A model generated the notes under the pieces. It was not told where the DNA came from. It did no database searches and saw only the letters and a program-made list of their open reading frames with translations. The position numbers were made by a program, and so were the translations under genes. DNA of 64,000 nucleotides from Variovorax boronicumulans. GTDB lineage: Bacteria; Pseudomonadota; Gammaproteobacteria; Burkholderiales; Burkholderiaceae_C. The stretch covers positions 62,001 to 126,000 of the forward strand of contig NZ_JAUSSG010000005.1 in assembly GCF_030812215.1 (NCBI RefSeq), in the 5' to 3' direction. This document shows positions 24,873 through 33,472 of this stretch, piece by piece. Within the stretch, counting starts at the first letter, position 1. The number at the start of each line of letters is the position of its first letter.

Positions 24873-26765
24873 ATGAACTGGAACTTCCGCGTCCTGCGCA
24901 GGCTTGCCCGCCTCACCTTCGCCCAGCAGCTGATCCTGCTGGCGCTGGTGCCGGCGACCGCCGCCACGCTGACGGCCATCGCCGTGCTGACGCGCCAGCA
25001 CCTGGGCAACCTCACCGAGCTGATGCGCGCCAATGCGCAGACAGTGGCGCTGCAGGTGGCCACGGTGGCGCAGGCGCCGCTCTCGCGCATGGACAAGCGC
25101 GCCCTGCAGCGCACGGCCCAGTCGGGCACCTTCCAGCCGCATGTGCAGCAGGTGCAGATCTGGACGGAAGACGGCGAGATCGTGGCCAATTCCGAAACCG
25201 TCGACCGCGCGCGCGGCGAGGGCCTGCAGGTGGTGGTGCCCATCGTGGCCGACGACGGCCGCCACAACGGCAAGGTGATGGTCGAGATCGGCCTTTCCGC
25301 GGTGCAGAGCGCCCGGCGCTCGGTATGGCTCAACGTGGCGGTGGTGCTGGCGATCAGCCTGGTGGGCGTCGGGCTGGCCGGCTGGTGGGCGGCGCGGCGC
25401 ATCAGCGAGCCGATCCGCGCGCTCGGCAAGGCGGTCGACCGCCTGGGCGCGGGCGAAGACGCCAGCGTGGCGATCGAGGGCACCTCCGAGGTGCAGCACC
25501 TGCAGCTGGGCTTCAACCAGGCGGCGCGTGCGCTCGCCGAGAGCCGCCGGCTGCTGCAAAGCCGCATCAACGAGGCCACGGCCGAGCTGGCGCGCAAGAA
25601 CGCGCTGCTCGAGGTGGCGAGCCAGGCCAAGACGCGCCTCCTGGCGGCCGCGAGCCACGACCTGCGCCAGCCGCTGCATGCGCTCACGCTTTTCTCGGAC
25701 GGGCTGGCCAACGGCGAGACCGATCCGGTGAAGCTGCAGCGCATCGGCCACATCCGCGAATGCGTCGAGTCGCTGGACCGCCTTTTCTCGGAACTGCTCA
25801 ATCTGTCGCAACTCGATGCGGGCGTCCTGCAGCCGCAGTGGGCCGACTTTCCGCTGGACCGCCTGTTCGACGAGATCAGCCGCAACTTCCGCCCGGTGGC
25901 CGAGCAGCAGGGCCTCAGGCTGGTGGCGCGCAAGACCGAGCTGTGGGTGCGGTGCGACTACGTGATGCTCTCGCGCATCCTGAACAACCTGGTGTCGAAC
26001 TCGCTGCGCCACACGCTCGAAGGCGGCGTGCTCATCGGCGCGCGGCGCCGCGGCAAGGGCGTGCGCATCGACGTGGTCGACACCGGCGTGGGCATCGCGG
26101 CGCAGCACCAGACGCGGGTGTTCGAGGAGTTCTACCAGGTGGAGCCGGCCGGCCGCCAGTCGGCGCGCGGCGCGCGCGGCATGGGCCTGGGCCTGGCGAC
26201 AGTGCAGCGGCTGACCGAGCTGCTGAACACGCGGGTAGAGCTCAGCTCGCGGCTGCACAAGGGCACCTGCGTGCGGGTGCTGGTGCGCTCGGCGCCGGCC
26301 GCGCTGCCGTCCCCCGCGCCGTCGCCGGTGGCCGCCGGCATCGAGGATTCGGAAGCGAGCCTTGCGAACCTGCGCATCCTGGTGATCGACGACGAGCGCA
26401 CGATCCTCGAAGGGCTCTCCGTGGTGCTCGCCAACTGGGGCGCCGAGGTGCTGGTCGCGCAGACCCGCGCCGAGGTGCTGGCGCTGGCCGACGCCTGGGA
26501 GCAGCCGCCCGACGTGGTGGTGAGCGACCTCTTGCTGCAGGGCGGCGACAACGGGCTCGATGTGATCGCCGCGCTGGAGCGCCATCCGCGCGGCATCGGG
26601 CCCGGCACGGCGCGCCTGCTGGTTACCGGCGAGACCAAGCCGGATCGCCTGCGCGAAGTGGCGAGCGCCGGCATCACGGTGCTCTACAAGCCGGTCTCGC
26701 CGCGGGTGCTGCGCCAGTCGATCCACGCTCAGCGGGCCGCTGCGCTGCTGAATATCGATACATAG
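24873..26765 (+). CDS. Hybrid sensor histidine kinase / response regulator (1)
   Basis: A 630-residue membrane sensor. Two spans (about 19-40 and 152-172) bracket a periplasmic sensor region (about 41-150). A HAMP-like linker (WWAARRISEPIRALGKAVDRL) and coiled coil lead to the HisKA domain with His262 in AAASHDLRQPLHAL. The HATPase domain has ILNNLVSNSLRH and DTGVGIAAQHQ. A C-terminal receiver domain starts LRILVIDDERT, with phospho-acceptor Asp552 in VVVSDLLLQ and Lys in VLYKPVS. No DNA-binding regulator is in the window, so the output partner is elsewhere. The ATG at 24873 follows the last upstream stop in frame. Its stop codon overlaps the TAGTCC element of the next operon. Confidence 0.92.
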   Translation: MNWNFRVLRRLARLTFAQQLILLALVPATAATLTAIAVLTRQHLGNLTELMRANAQTVALQVATVAQAPLSRMDKRALQRTAQSGTFQPHVQQVQIWTEDGEIVANSETVDRARGEGLQVVVPIVADDGRHNGKVMVEIGLSAVQSARRSVWLNVAVVLAISLVGVGLAGWWAARRISEPIRALGKAVDRLGAGEDASVAIEGTSEVQHLQLGFNQAARALAESRRLLQSRINEATAELARKNALLEVASQAKTRLLAAASHDLRQPLHALTLFSDGLANGETDPVKLQRIGHIRECVESLDRLFSELLNLSQLDAGVLQPQWADFPLDRLFDEISRNFRPVAEQQGLRLVARKTELWVRCDYVMLSRILNNLVSNSLRHTLEGGVLIGARRRGKGVRIDVVDTGVGIAAQHQTRVFEEFYQVEPAGRQSARGARGMGLGLATVQRLTELLNTRVELSSRLHKGTCVRVLVRSAPAALPSPAPSPVAAGIEDSEASLANLRILVIDDERTILEGLSVVLANWGAEVLVAQTRAEVLALADAWEQPPDVVVSDLLLQGGDNGLDVIAALERHPRGIGPGTARLLVTGETKPDRLREVASAGITVLYKPVSPRVLRQSIHAQRAAALLNIDT

Positions 26766-26782
26766 TCCATCGGACATAGACC
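26763..26782 (+). promoter_or_regulatory. Candidate shared operator (TAGTCC-N8-TAGACC) before the second sensor operon
   Basis: TAGTCC at 26763-26768, eight bases, then TAGACC at 26777-26782, followed by GT. All twelve fixed positions and the following GT are identical to the element upstream of the CHAT operon. It lies 110-135 bases before the binding-protein start. The first TAG is also the stop codon of the upstream kinase gene, so part of the match could be coincidental. Confidence 0.5.
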
Positions 26783-26889
26783 GTGCGGCTGCCATCGTGT
26801 GCGGTTCGTCACGCTGGCACGGGGTCCCACGGACTGACATAGCCCCTCCGCCTTATCGCGCGAAGCAGAGCGCATCCTTACATTGGGTG

Positions 26890-27996
26890 ATGCACCCTCG
26901 CTGCAAAAGCAGTTATATGTCCGTCGTCGCGAAACACCTCTCCCACCCCTTCTTCGGACGGCTGCGCGGCGCCGCGCGCGCGGCGCTGGCCTTCGGCCTG
27001 ACCGCGGGCGTCGCGGTCGGCCTCCTCGGCCTGTCGATGACCAGCCGCGCGGCGGCGGCGCCCAGCCTCACCGTGCTGATGAGCGACGACAACCCGGCGC
27101 ATTCGGAATTCGTGCAGCAGCTGCGTGCGGGCCAGGAGCCCGGCGGCCGCTTCGAGCTGGTGCGCCTCTCGCCGACCGGCGAGATGCCGCAGACCATCGA
27201 GACCGCCGGCGCCGATGCCGAGCCCCGCGCCAATGCGGGCGTTCGCACGCGCAGCATGCGGCCCTCGGCCGCCGACGCGAACCTCACCATGGCGGTGGGC
27301 GTCGCGGCCGCGCGCGCCGCCGTCGAACGCCCCGGACAGGAGCCGCTGGTGCTCGCGATGCTGAGCCGGCTCGACTACGAGGCCCTGAAGGCCGCGAGCC
27401 CGGCCTTGAAGCGCGGCGACCGCCGCGTGGGCGTGCTGCTGCGCGATCCGGCCATGGCCGACCAGCTCGCGCTCATCGGCGCGGTGCTGCCGCAGAAGCA
27501 CCGCATCGGCGTGGTCGCCACGCCAGAGTCGGAGCCGCTGGTGCGCGAGTTGCAGCGCGCCGCGCAGGGCGCCAATCCGGCGTGGGATGTGCGCGTGGAA
27601 TACGCGCCCGATGCCCGGTCGCTCGCCGCGGCGCTGCGCACCGTGGTGCCGGTGAGCGATGCATTGATGGTGCTGCCCGACCTGATCGGCGACAGCCAGG
27701 CGGCCACGCTGTCGGTGCTGCGCGCGGGGGCGGGAGCGGGCCTCGCGGTGTTCGGCGCCAGCGAAGGGCTGGTGCGCTCGGGCGGCCTCGCGGCGGCGGT
27801 CTCGACGCCGTCGCAGCTCGCGCAGCAGGCGCGCCTGCTCGGCCAGAAAGTGGCGAGCGCCGGCAACAACAACAGCCCGCTGGTGGAGGCCGCAACGCCC
27901 GCCACCGTGCGCGTCAACGCCACCGTGGCACGCGGACTCGGCCTGCGCCTGCCGGAGGAACGGGAACTGACCGACCGTCTCGCGGCCACGCGATGA
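26890..27996 (+). CDS. ABC substrate-binding-like periplasmic protein
   Basis: A 368-residue exported protein (359 if the ATG at 26917 is used). The signal peptide covers the hydrophobic region ARAALAFGLTAGVAVGLLGLS and ends near AAAAP. The mature part has an alternating alpha/beta order like ABC_sub_bind-type receptors: LTVLMSDDNPAHSEFVQQL, then MAVGVAAARAAVE, LVLAMLSRLDYEAL, RIGVVATPESEPLV and DALMVLPDLIGDSQAA. No transporter genes are nearby. The stop overlaps the following hybrid kinase start as ATGA, so the protein is probably the periplasmic ligand-sensing partner of that kinase. The start is uncertain since neither ATG has a good ribosome site. Confidence 0.75.
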   Translation: MHPRCKSSYMSVVAKHLSHPFFGRLRGAARAALAFGLTAGVAVGLLGLSMTSRAAAAPSLTVLMSDDNPAHSEFVQQLRAGQEPGGRFELVRLSPTGEMPQTIETAGADAEPRANAGVRTRSMRPSAADANLTMAVGVAAARAAVERPGQEPLVLAMLSRLDYEALKAASPALKRGDRRVGVLLRDPAMADQLALIGAVLPQKHRIGVVATPESEPLVRELQRAAQGANPAWDVRVEYAPDARSLAAALRTVVPVSDALMVLPDLIGDSQAATLSVLRAGAGAGLAVFGASEGLVRSGGLAAAVSTPSQLAQQARLLGQKVASAGNNNSPLVEAATPATVRVNATVARGLGLRLPEERELTDRLAATR

Positions 27997-29948
27997 ACGC
28001 CGCGCCACCCCGCCAAGGTCCGGCGCCCGCCGGCGACGATGCGGTGCAGCCTCGTGCCGCGCCCGCGCTGGTCGTGCGCGGCAACCTGCAGGGCGACCTG
28101 TTCCGCCTGGGCGTGGTGCCGTGCGCGGCGGTGGCGCTCGCGCTCACCGGCTGGTTCACCCACAACCGGCTGCAGACGCTCGAAGCCCAGTTCGATGCCG
28201 AAGGCCAGGCCGTGGCGCGCCAGGTGGCGGCCATGTCCGACCTGAGCCTGTACGCGGGCGACGTGCCGGCGCTGCAGAACGTGGCCAACGCGGCGCTGCG
28301 CGGCGGGCAGGTGATGCGGGTGGAGATCAGCAACAGCGCGGGCGTCTACGTCACGGCCGGGCCCAAGACCGAATCGCTCGCGCAGCTGCGCATGTTCACC
28401 TCGCCGGTCACGCTGCGCGAGGCCTCGCGCGCCAGCGCCTTCGCGCCCGCGGGCTCCACTGCGGCGGGCGAAACGCCCATCGGCCTGGTGCAGACCTTCC
28501 GCGACACCACCGCCTATGCACGCGAGCGCAGCCGCTCGCTGATGGCGGGCATCGGCATCGCGCTGGTGGCGCTGCTGGCGGCGTGGGCTTCGGTGCGCCA
28601 CATGGCGCGCACGGTGGCGCGGCCGCTCAGGCGGGTGTCGCGCACCGTGGCCGCGCTGGAGGCGGGCCACTTCGACATGCGCTGCGAAGTGGTCGAGGGC
28701 GGCACCCGCGGCACGCACGAGCTGGCCGTGCTCGCGCACGACATCGACCGCCTCGCCGAACGCCTGCAGCACAACCGCCAGGTGAGCGAGGAGCGGGTGC
28801 GCGAAGCCACCGCCGTCGCGCTGCAGCGCATGGCCGAGGCCGAGCAGGCGGCGCTTTCGCGCGCGCGTTTTCTCGCGGCCGCGAGCCACGACCTGCGCCA
28901 GCCGCTGCATGCGATGGGTCTCTTCATCGACGGCCTGCTGCCCAGCGCCACGCCGGCGCAGCGACCGGCCGTGCTGCGGCTGCAGGAGAGCACCGAGTTC
29001 ATGGGCGTGCTGCTGGACGACCTGCTGGAGATTTCGCGGCTCGATGCGCAGGTGCTCACGCCTTCGATCACCCGCATCTCGCTGGCCGCCCTCTTCGACC
29101 AGCTCGATGCGCAACACGCCGCCGCCGCGATCGAGGCGCGCGTGCGGCTGCGCTGGAGCGACCGGGGCCTGGCGGTGCGCACCGACGCGGCGATGCTGCA
29201 GCGCATCGTCAACAACCTGGTGGCCAATGCGCTGCGCCATGCGCCCGAGGGCGGCACCGTGCTGGTGGCCGCGCGGCGCAGCGGCACCAGCGTGCGCATC
29301 GAGGTGCGAGACAACGGCGTGGGCATCGCGCCGATCCACCAGGGGCGGATCTTCGAGGAGTTCTACCAGGTGGCGAACACCGAGCGCGACCGGCGCCGCG
29401 GCTTCGGCCTGGGCCTGGCGATCTGCGCGCGCATCGCGACGCTGCTGGGCACCCGCATCACCGTGCGCTCGGCGCTGCAGGCCGGCAGCACCTTCGCCTT
29501 CACGCTGCCGGCCGCGCGCGCCGCCGACGTCGTGCTGCCCGAGCCCGCGCCGGTGACGCCCGCGCCGCTCGCGGGCCTGCGCTGCCTGGTGGTGGACGAT
29601 GACCCCGCCATCCTCGACGGCAGCCGCGCGCTGCTGGAGCAATGGGGCTGCGAGGTCGAATGCGTGGCCACCGGCGCCGAGGCCATCGCGCGGCTGGGCA
29701 CCGGCGACATCCATTTCGATGCGGTGCTGTGCGACCTGCAACTGGCCGGCGATGGCGACGGCGTGGACGTGATCGAAGCCGCCAAGCGCCTGCAGCCCGA
29801 TGCGCTCGCGGTGCTGGTGTCGGGGGCGACCGGGCCCGAGGTGCTGCAGCGGCTGCGGCATGGCGGCGTGATGCTGCTGACCAAGCCGGTGCCACCGGCC
29901 AAGCTGCGCGCGCTGCTGACGACGCGGCGGCACGCGCACGTGGCCTGA
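27993..29948 (+). CDS. Hybrid sensor histidine kinase / response regulator (2)
   Basis: A 651-residue paralogue of the kinase at 24873. Membrane spans at about 37-54 and 183-200 flank a periplasmic region. HisKA has His299 in AAASHDLRQPLHAM. HATPase has IVNNLVANALRH and DNGVGIAPIHQGRIFEEFYQV. The receiver starts LRCLVVDDDPA, with Asp581 in VLCDLQLAGDG and Lys in MLLTKPVPP. The two kinases share long identical stretches across the catalytic core but differ in the sensor region. It is translationally coupled (ATGA) to the binding protein upstream. Its stop sits in a small hairpin shared with the convergent GlxA-type gene. Confidence 0.92.
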   Translation: MNAAPPRQGPAPAGDDAVQPRAAPALVVRGNLQGDLFRLGVVPCAAVALALTGWFTHNRLQTLEAQFDAEGQAVARQVAAMSDLSLYAGDVPALQNVANAALRGGQVMRVEISNSAGVYVTAGPKTESLAQLRMFTSPVTLREASRASAFAPAGSTAAGETPIGLVQTFRDTTAYARERSRSLMAGIGIALVALLAAWASVRHMARTVARPLRRVSRTVAALEAGHFDMRCEVVEGGTRGTHELAVLAHDIDRLAERLQHNRQVSEERVREATAVALQRMAEAEQAALSRARFLAAASHDLRQPLHAMGLFIDGLLPSATPAQRPAVLRLQESTEFMGVLLDDLLEISRLDAQVLTPSITRISLAALFDQLDAQHAAAAIEARVRLRWSDRGLAVRTDAAMLQRIVNNLVANALRHAPEGGTVLVAARRSGTSVRIEVRDNGVGIAPIHQGRIFEEFYQVANTERDRRRGFGLGLAICARIATLLGTRITVRSALQAGSTFAFTLPAARAADVVLPEPAPVTPAPLAGLRCLVVDDDPAILDGSRALLEQWGCEVECVATGAEAIARLGTGDIHFDAVLCDLQLAGDGDGVDVIEAAKRLQPDALAVLVSGATGPEVLQRLRHGGVMLLTKPVPPAKLRALLTTRRHAHVA

Positions 29949-29958
29949 GGTTCAGGCC
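29942..29958. terminator. Hairpin spanning two convergent stop codons
   Basis: GGCCTGA, GGT, TCAGGCC forms a seven-base-pair stem with a three-base loop. The stems contain the stop codons of the hybrid kinase (29946-29948) and the GlxA-type regulator (29952-29954 on the minus strand). It could end transcription in both directions, though the T-tract is short (GTTTCC only) on the plus strand. Confidence 0.4.
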
Positions 29959-30929
29959 GTTTCCGCGGTGCGCGAGAACTGCCGGCGATACACCGTCGGC
30001 GACACCTTGAATGCCGAGGTGAAGTGCTTGCGCAGCGACACCGCGGAGCCGAAGCCCGCGCCGGTGGCCACGCGCTCGACCGGATGGTCGGTGGTCTCCA
30101 GCAACCGCTGGGCCAGTGCGAGGCGCTGGTTCTGTATCCACTGCCCCACCGTCGTGCCCGTCGATTCGCGAAAGCGCCGCGTGAAGGTGCGGCGGCTCAT
30201 CAACGCGCGGCGCGCGAGGTTGTCGAGCTCGTGCGGCACATCGAGATGCTTGCCCAGCCATTCGAGCAGCGGCGCGAGCCGGTCGCGCTCGGCCGTCGCG
30301 GGCACGGGCTGCTGGATGTACTGCGCCTGCCCGCCCTGCCGGTGCGGCGCCACCACCATGCGGCGCGCGGCGCGGTTCGCGGTCTCGGCGCCGTAGCGCA
30401 CGCGCAGGAGGTGCAGGCAGCAGTCGATGCCGGCGGCCGTGCCGGCGGAGGTGAGCACGTCGCCATCGTCGACATACAGCACCTCGGGCTGCAGGCTCAC
30501 CTTCGGGTACTGCTTGGCGAACGTGGCCGCGAGGTTCCAGTGCGTGGTGGCGGGCCGGCCATCGAGCAGCCCGGCCTCGGCCAGCACGAAGGCACCGAGG
30601 CAGAGGCCCACCACCGTGGCGCCGCGCCGGTGCGCGGCCTGCAGCGCGCGGATCAACGCAGGCGGCGCGGGCCGTCCGTCGTCGCGCCACGAGGGCACCA
30701 CCACGATCTGCGCGCGGCGGATCGCCTCCAGTCCATGCGGCACCACGAGTTCGAAGCCCGCATTGGTCTGCAGCGGCCCCGGCTCCGGCGCGCACACGCG
30801 CATGCGAAAGCGCGGCGCGCCCGTCTCGGTGCGGTCTTCGCCGAACACCATGCAAGGCACGGACAGGTGAAAGGGGCTGATGCCGTCGAAGGCGACGACG
30901 GCGATGGTTTCGGTGGTGGGGCGGGCCAT
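29952..30929 (-). CDS. GlxA-type transcription regulator (DJ-1/PfpI domain plus AraC HTH)
   Basis: A 325-residue regulator. The N-terminal DJ-1/PfpI-like domain (about 8-190) has FDGISPFHLSVPCMVFGE and the nucleophile-elbow-like VVGLCLGAFVLAEAGLL. The C-terminal AraC double helix-turn-helix (about 225-318) has LARRALMSRRTFTRRFRESTG and VATGAGFGSAVSLRKHF. The family includes regulators of amine or choline catabolism, but the ligand here is unknown. It diverges from an isochorismatase-like gene across 107 bases, a frequent pairing for this regulator type, so that gene is its likely target. The length is usual for the family. Confidence 0.92.
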   Translation of the reverse strand: MARPTTETIAVVAFDGISPFHLSVPCMVFGEDRTETGAPRFRMRVCAPEPGPLQTNAGFELVVPHGLEAIRRAQIVVVPSWRDDGRPAPPALIRALQAAHRRGATVVGLCLGAFVLAEAGLLDGRPATTHWNLAATFAKQYPKVSLQPEVLYVDDGDVLTSAGTAAGIDCCLHLLRVRYGAETANRAARRMVVAPHRQGGQAQYIQQPVPATAERDRLAPLLEWLGKHLDVPHELDNLARRALMSRRTFTRRFRESTGTTVGQWIQNQRLALAQRLLETTDHPVERVATGAGFGSAVSLRKHFTSAFKVSPTVYRRQFSRTAETA

Positions 30930-31036
30930 GGCCCGATCTTATCGATGATTGGCTATCGGGCCACTTTCGGCGAGAGGGCGAAAGGCGAAGAATCGAGCCC
31001 ATCCCCACCACACAAGCCAAGAGAAGGAGCCAGACC

Positions 31037-31669
31037 ATGAGCAACGCCACCGCCCCGCGCCGTGCCCTCGTCGTCATCGACGTGCAGAACGAATACTTCG
31101 AAGGCGGCGGCCTCCCGATCGAGTACCCGCCCATCCTGGACACGCTGCCCAACGTCACCAAGGCCATGGACGCCGCACACGCCGCCGGCATCCCGGTCGT
31201 CGTGGTGCGCCACCACGCCCCCAAGGGCGCGCCGGTGTTCCAGGCCGACACCCACAACGGCCAGCTGCACCCCGAGGTTGCGAACCGGCCGCGCGATCAC
31301 CTGATCACCAAGACCTTCCCGAGCGTGTTCACCGGCACCGACTTCGCCGAGTGGCTCGCCCGCCACGAGATCGACACGCTGAGCGTGGCAGGCTACATGA
31401 CGCAGAACTGCGACGCATCGACGGTGTTCGAGGCCATGCACCGCGGCCTGAACGTGGAGTTCCTCGCCGACGCGAGCGGCGCGCTGCCGTATGAAAATGC
31501 GGCGGGCAAGGTCACCGCGGAAGAGATCCACCGCGTCTTCAGCGTCGTGTTCCACAGCAACTTCGCGGCCGTGACGACGACCGCGGCGTGGATCGCCGCG
31601 ATGCAGGAAGGCCAGGCCATCGCGAAGGACAACGTGGTCATGTCCAACCGCCGCGCACGCGGCGTCTGA
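31037..31669 (+). CDS. Isochorismatase-family cysteine hydrolase
   Basis: A 210-residue hydrolase of the isochorismatase-like superfamily. The catalytic triad fits: Asp15 in VVIDVQNEYF, Lys92 in LITKTFPS and Cys125 in GYMTQNCDAST, with the usual non-proline cis-peptide region just before the Cys. Members split amides or related C-N bonds (nicotinamide, N-carbamoyl compounds) rather than isochorismate in many cases; the substrate here cannot be told. The ATG at 31037 is preceded by AGAAGGAG. It is probably controlled by the divergent GlxA-type regulator. Confidence 0.92.
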   Translation: MSNATAPRRALVVIDVQNEYFEGGGLPIEYPPILDTLPNVTKAMDAAHAAGIPVVVVRHHAPKGAPVFQADTHNGQLHPEVANRPRDHLITKTFPSVFTGTDFAEWLARHEIDTLSVAGYMTQNCDASTVFEAMHRGLNVEFLADASGALPYENAAGKVTAEEIHRVFSVVFHSNFAAVTTTAAWIAAMQEGQAIAKDNVVMSNRRARGV

Positions 31670-31780
31670 AACGGGCGAGGCCGAGGGCAATCGGGGTAGG
31701 CGCATGCGCGGCGCGGGTGCTATGGTGGCCCCCGCAGCCGCCCGCACGACCCGTGCAGACCGCCCCGAGGACATCCCGCC

Positions 31781-32566
31781 ATGCTCGATCTCTCTGCCCT
31801 GAAAGACATCCGGCCTTTCGTCGCGACCCCGAGCTACGGCGGCACGATGACCAGCCTCTACGTGCGCAGCCTCCTGGGCCTGGTCAACCTGGCGTGGATG
31901 CACGGGTTCCCGATGCAGACGCGCTTTCTGGATGGCGACAGCCTGATCACGCGGGCACGCAACCGCCTCGTCGCGGAGTTCATGGCCGACCCGCAATGGA
32001 CGCACCTGTTCTGGATCGATGCAGACATCGGCTTCGAACCTGACGCGGCCCTCCGATTGCTGTGCGCGGGGCGCGACGTGGTGGCGGGCATCTATCCGCA
32101 CAAGACCGACGGCTGGCCCGCCGGCGGGCTTCGCGAGCCGCTGCCGGCCGGCGCCACCCGCGAGGATTTCGAGGCACGGCATGCCAGCTTTCCAGCCCAT
32201 GCGCTCGACACCCATCAGTCGGCAGACGCAGAGGGATTCATCGAGGTGCTGGATGCGCCCACGGGTTTCATGCTGATCGCGCGCAGCGTGTTCGAGCGCC
32301 TCGCCGCGGCCTATCCGCAGTTGCGCTACACACCCGAGCGCGCCGCCGACCCCGCGGTGCGCGACCTGCCGCACTACCGCTTCTTCGACGTGCTCGCCGA
32401 GCCCGACAACGGCGCCTACCTGGCGGAGGACTTCGCCTTCTGCCGCCGCTGGCAATCGATCGGCGGCCGGGTCTTCATCGATGCCCGCTCCAACCTGTCG
32501 CACCAGGGCACGCGCACCTACACCGGCCACTTCGGCCGCGCGCTGGCCGTGCGCGAAGGCCGGTGA
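31781..32566 (+). CDS. Glycosyltransferase-like protein (GT-A/Anp1-like)
   Basis: A 261-residue soluble protein. It opens with VATPSYGGTMTSLYVRSLLGL and contains LITRARNRLVAEFMADPQWTHLFWIDADIGF, where the DAD is the metal-binding motif typical of GT-A glycosyltransferases. Later regions include VVAGIYPHK and AEDFAFCRRW, like an acceptor-side motif, then DARSNLSHQG. The fold and motif suggest a sugar-nucleotide transferase; donor and acceptor are unknown. The stop overlaps the start of the FkbM-type methyltransferase gene (GTGA), so the two probably act on the same product. There is a 111-base gap before it. Confidence 0.75.
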   Translation: MLDLSALKDIRPFVATPSYGGTMTSLYVRSLLGLVNLAWMHGFPMQTRFLDGDSLITRARNRLVAEFMADPQWTHLFWIDADIGFEPDAALRLLCAGRDVVAGIYPHKTDGWPAGGLREPLPAGATREDFEARHASFPAHALDTHQSADAEGFIEVLDAPTGFMLIARSVFERLAAAYPQLRYTPERAADPAVRDLPHYRFFDVLAEPDNGAYLAEDFAFCRRWQSIGGRVFIDARSNLSHQGTRTYTGHFGRALAVREGR

Positions 32567-33450
32567 GCACGGCGATGACGCCGGCCGCACGCACTGCCAT
32601 GGACCTGCGGGACATCCTCGCGCCGCAGCGGCTGACCGAGGTGGTCGATGTGGGGGCCAACCCGATCGACGGCGACCCGCCCTATCTCGCGATGCTGCGG
32701 GCCGGGCTGTGCCGGGTCACGGGCTTCGATCCGCAGCCGCGGGCGCTGCACGAACTGACGCAGGCCCAGGGCCCGCTCGAGCGCTACCTGCCATGGGCGC
32801 TCGGTGACGGCGGCATGCACACGCTGCACATCTGCGCCGCGCCGGGCATGACCAGCCTGCTCGCGCCCGATGCGCGATCGCTCGCGCTCTTCGAGGCATT
32901 GCAGCCGCTGGCCGAGGTTCGCGAACAGGTCGCGGTGCAGACGCGGCGGCTCGACGACATCGCCGAAATCGCGCATCTCGATTTCCTGAAGATCGATGCA
33001 CAGGGCAGCGAGCTCGCGGTGTTCCGCGCGGGCCGCGCCAGGCTGGCGCAGGCCGTGATGGTGCAGGCGGAGGTGTCCTTCGTCACCCTCTACAAGGACC
33101 AGCCGACCCAGGGCGAGATCGACCAGGAGCTGCGCAGCCAGGGCTTCGTGCCGCATTGCTTTGCCGCGGTGAAGCAGTGGCCGATCGCGCCGTGCGTGGT
33201 GGATGGCGATCCGCGCCGGCCCCTGCGCCAGTTGCTGGAAGCCGACCTCGTCTACATGCGCGACATCCGCCGCCCCGAAGCGATGGACGACGAGCAGCTG
33301 CGGCACTTGGCCCTGCTCGCGCATCACTGCCACGGCTCCTTCGATCTCGCGCTGCGCTGCCTGCTGCTGCTCGAAGAGCGCGGCGCGGTCGAGGGCGGCG
33401 CGCAGCAGCGCTACCTGCAGCTGCTTGCCGCGCGCGGCGCCTCTGCCTGA
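32563..33450 (+). CDS. FkbM-family methyltransferase
   Basis: A 295-residue SAM-dependent methyltransferase. Motif I reads VVDVGANPIDG, and the FkbM-typical DFLKIDAQGSELAVF is present (about 140-155), followed by VMVQAEVSF. The C-terminal 90 residues are helical and extra. FkbM enzymes methylate hydroxyls of sugars or polyketides, which fits the overlapping glycosyltransferase-like gene upstream. The GTG at 32563 gives a GTGA overlap; an ATG four codons later (32575) is an equal alternative. It converges on the TpsA gene with 22 bases between, with no obvious terminator. Confidence 0.87.
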   Translation: MSTAMTPAARTAMDLRDILAPQRLTEVVDVGANPIDGDPPYLAMLRAGLCRVTGFDPQPRALHELTQAQGPLERYLPWALGDGGMHTLHICAAPGMTSLLAPDARSLALFEALQPLAEVREQVAVQTRRLDDIAEIAHLDFLKIDAQGSELAVFRAGRARLAQAVMVQAEVSFVTLYKDQPTQGEIDQELRSQGFVPHCFAAVKQWPIAPCVVDGDPRRPLRQLLEADLVYMRDIRRPEAMDDEQLRHLALLAHHCHGSFDLALRCLLLLEERGAVEGGAQQRYLQLLAARGASA

Positions 33451-33472
33451 GCTTCTTCCCTGAGCGCCGCCG

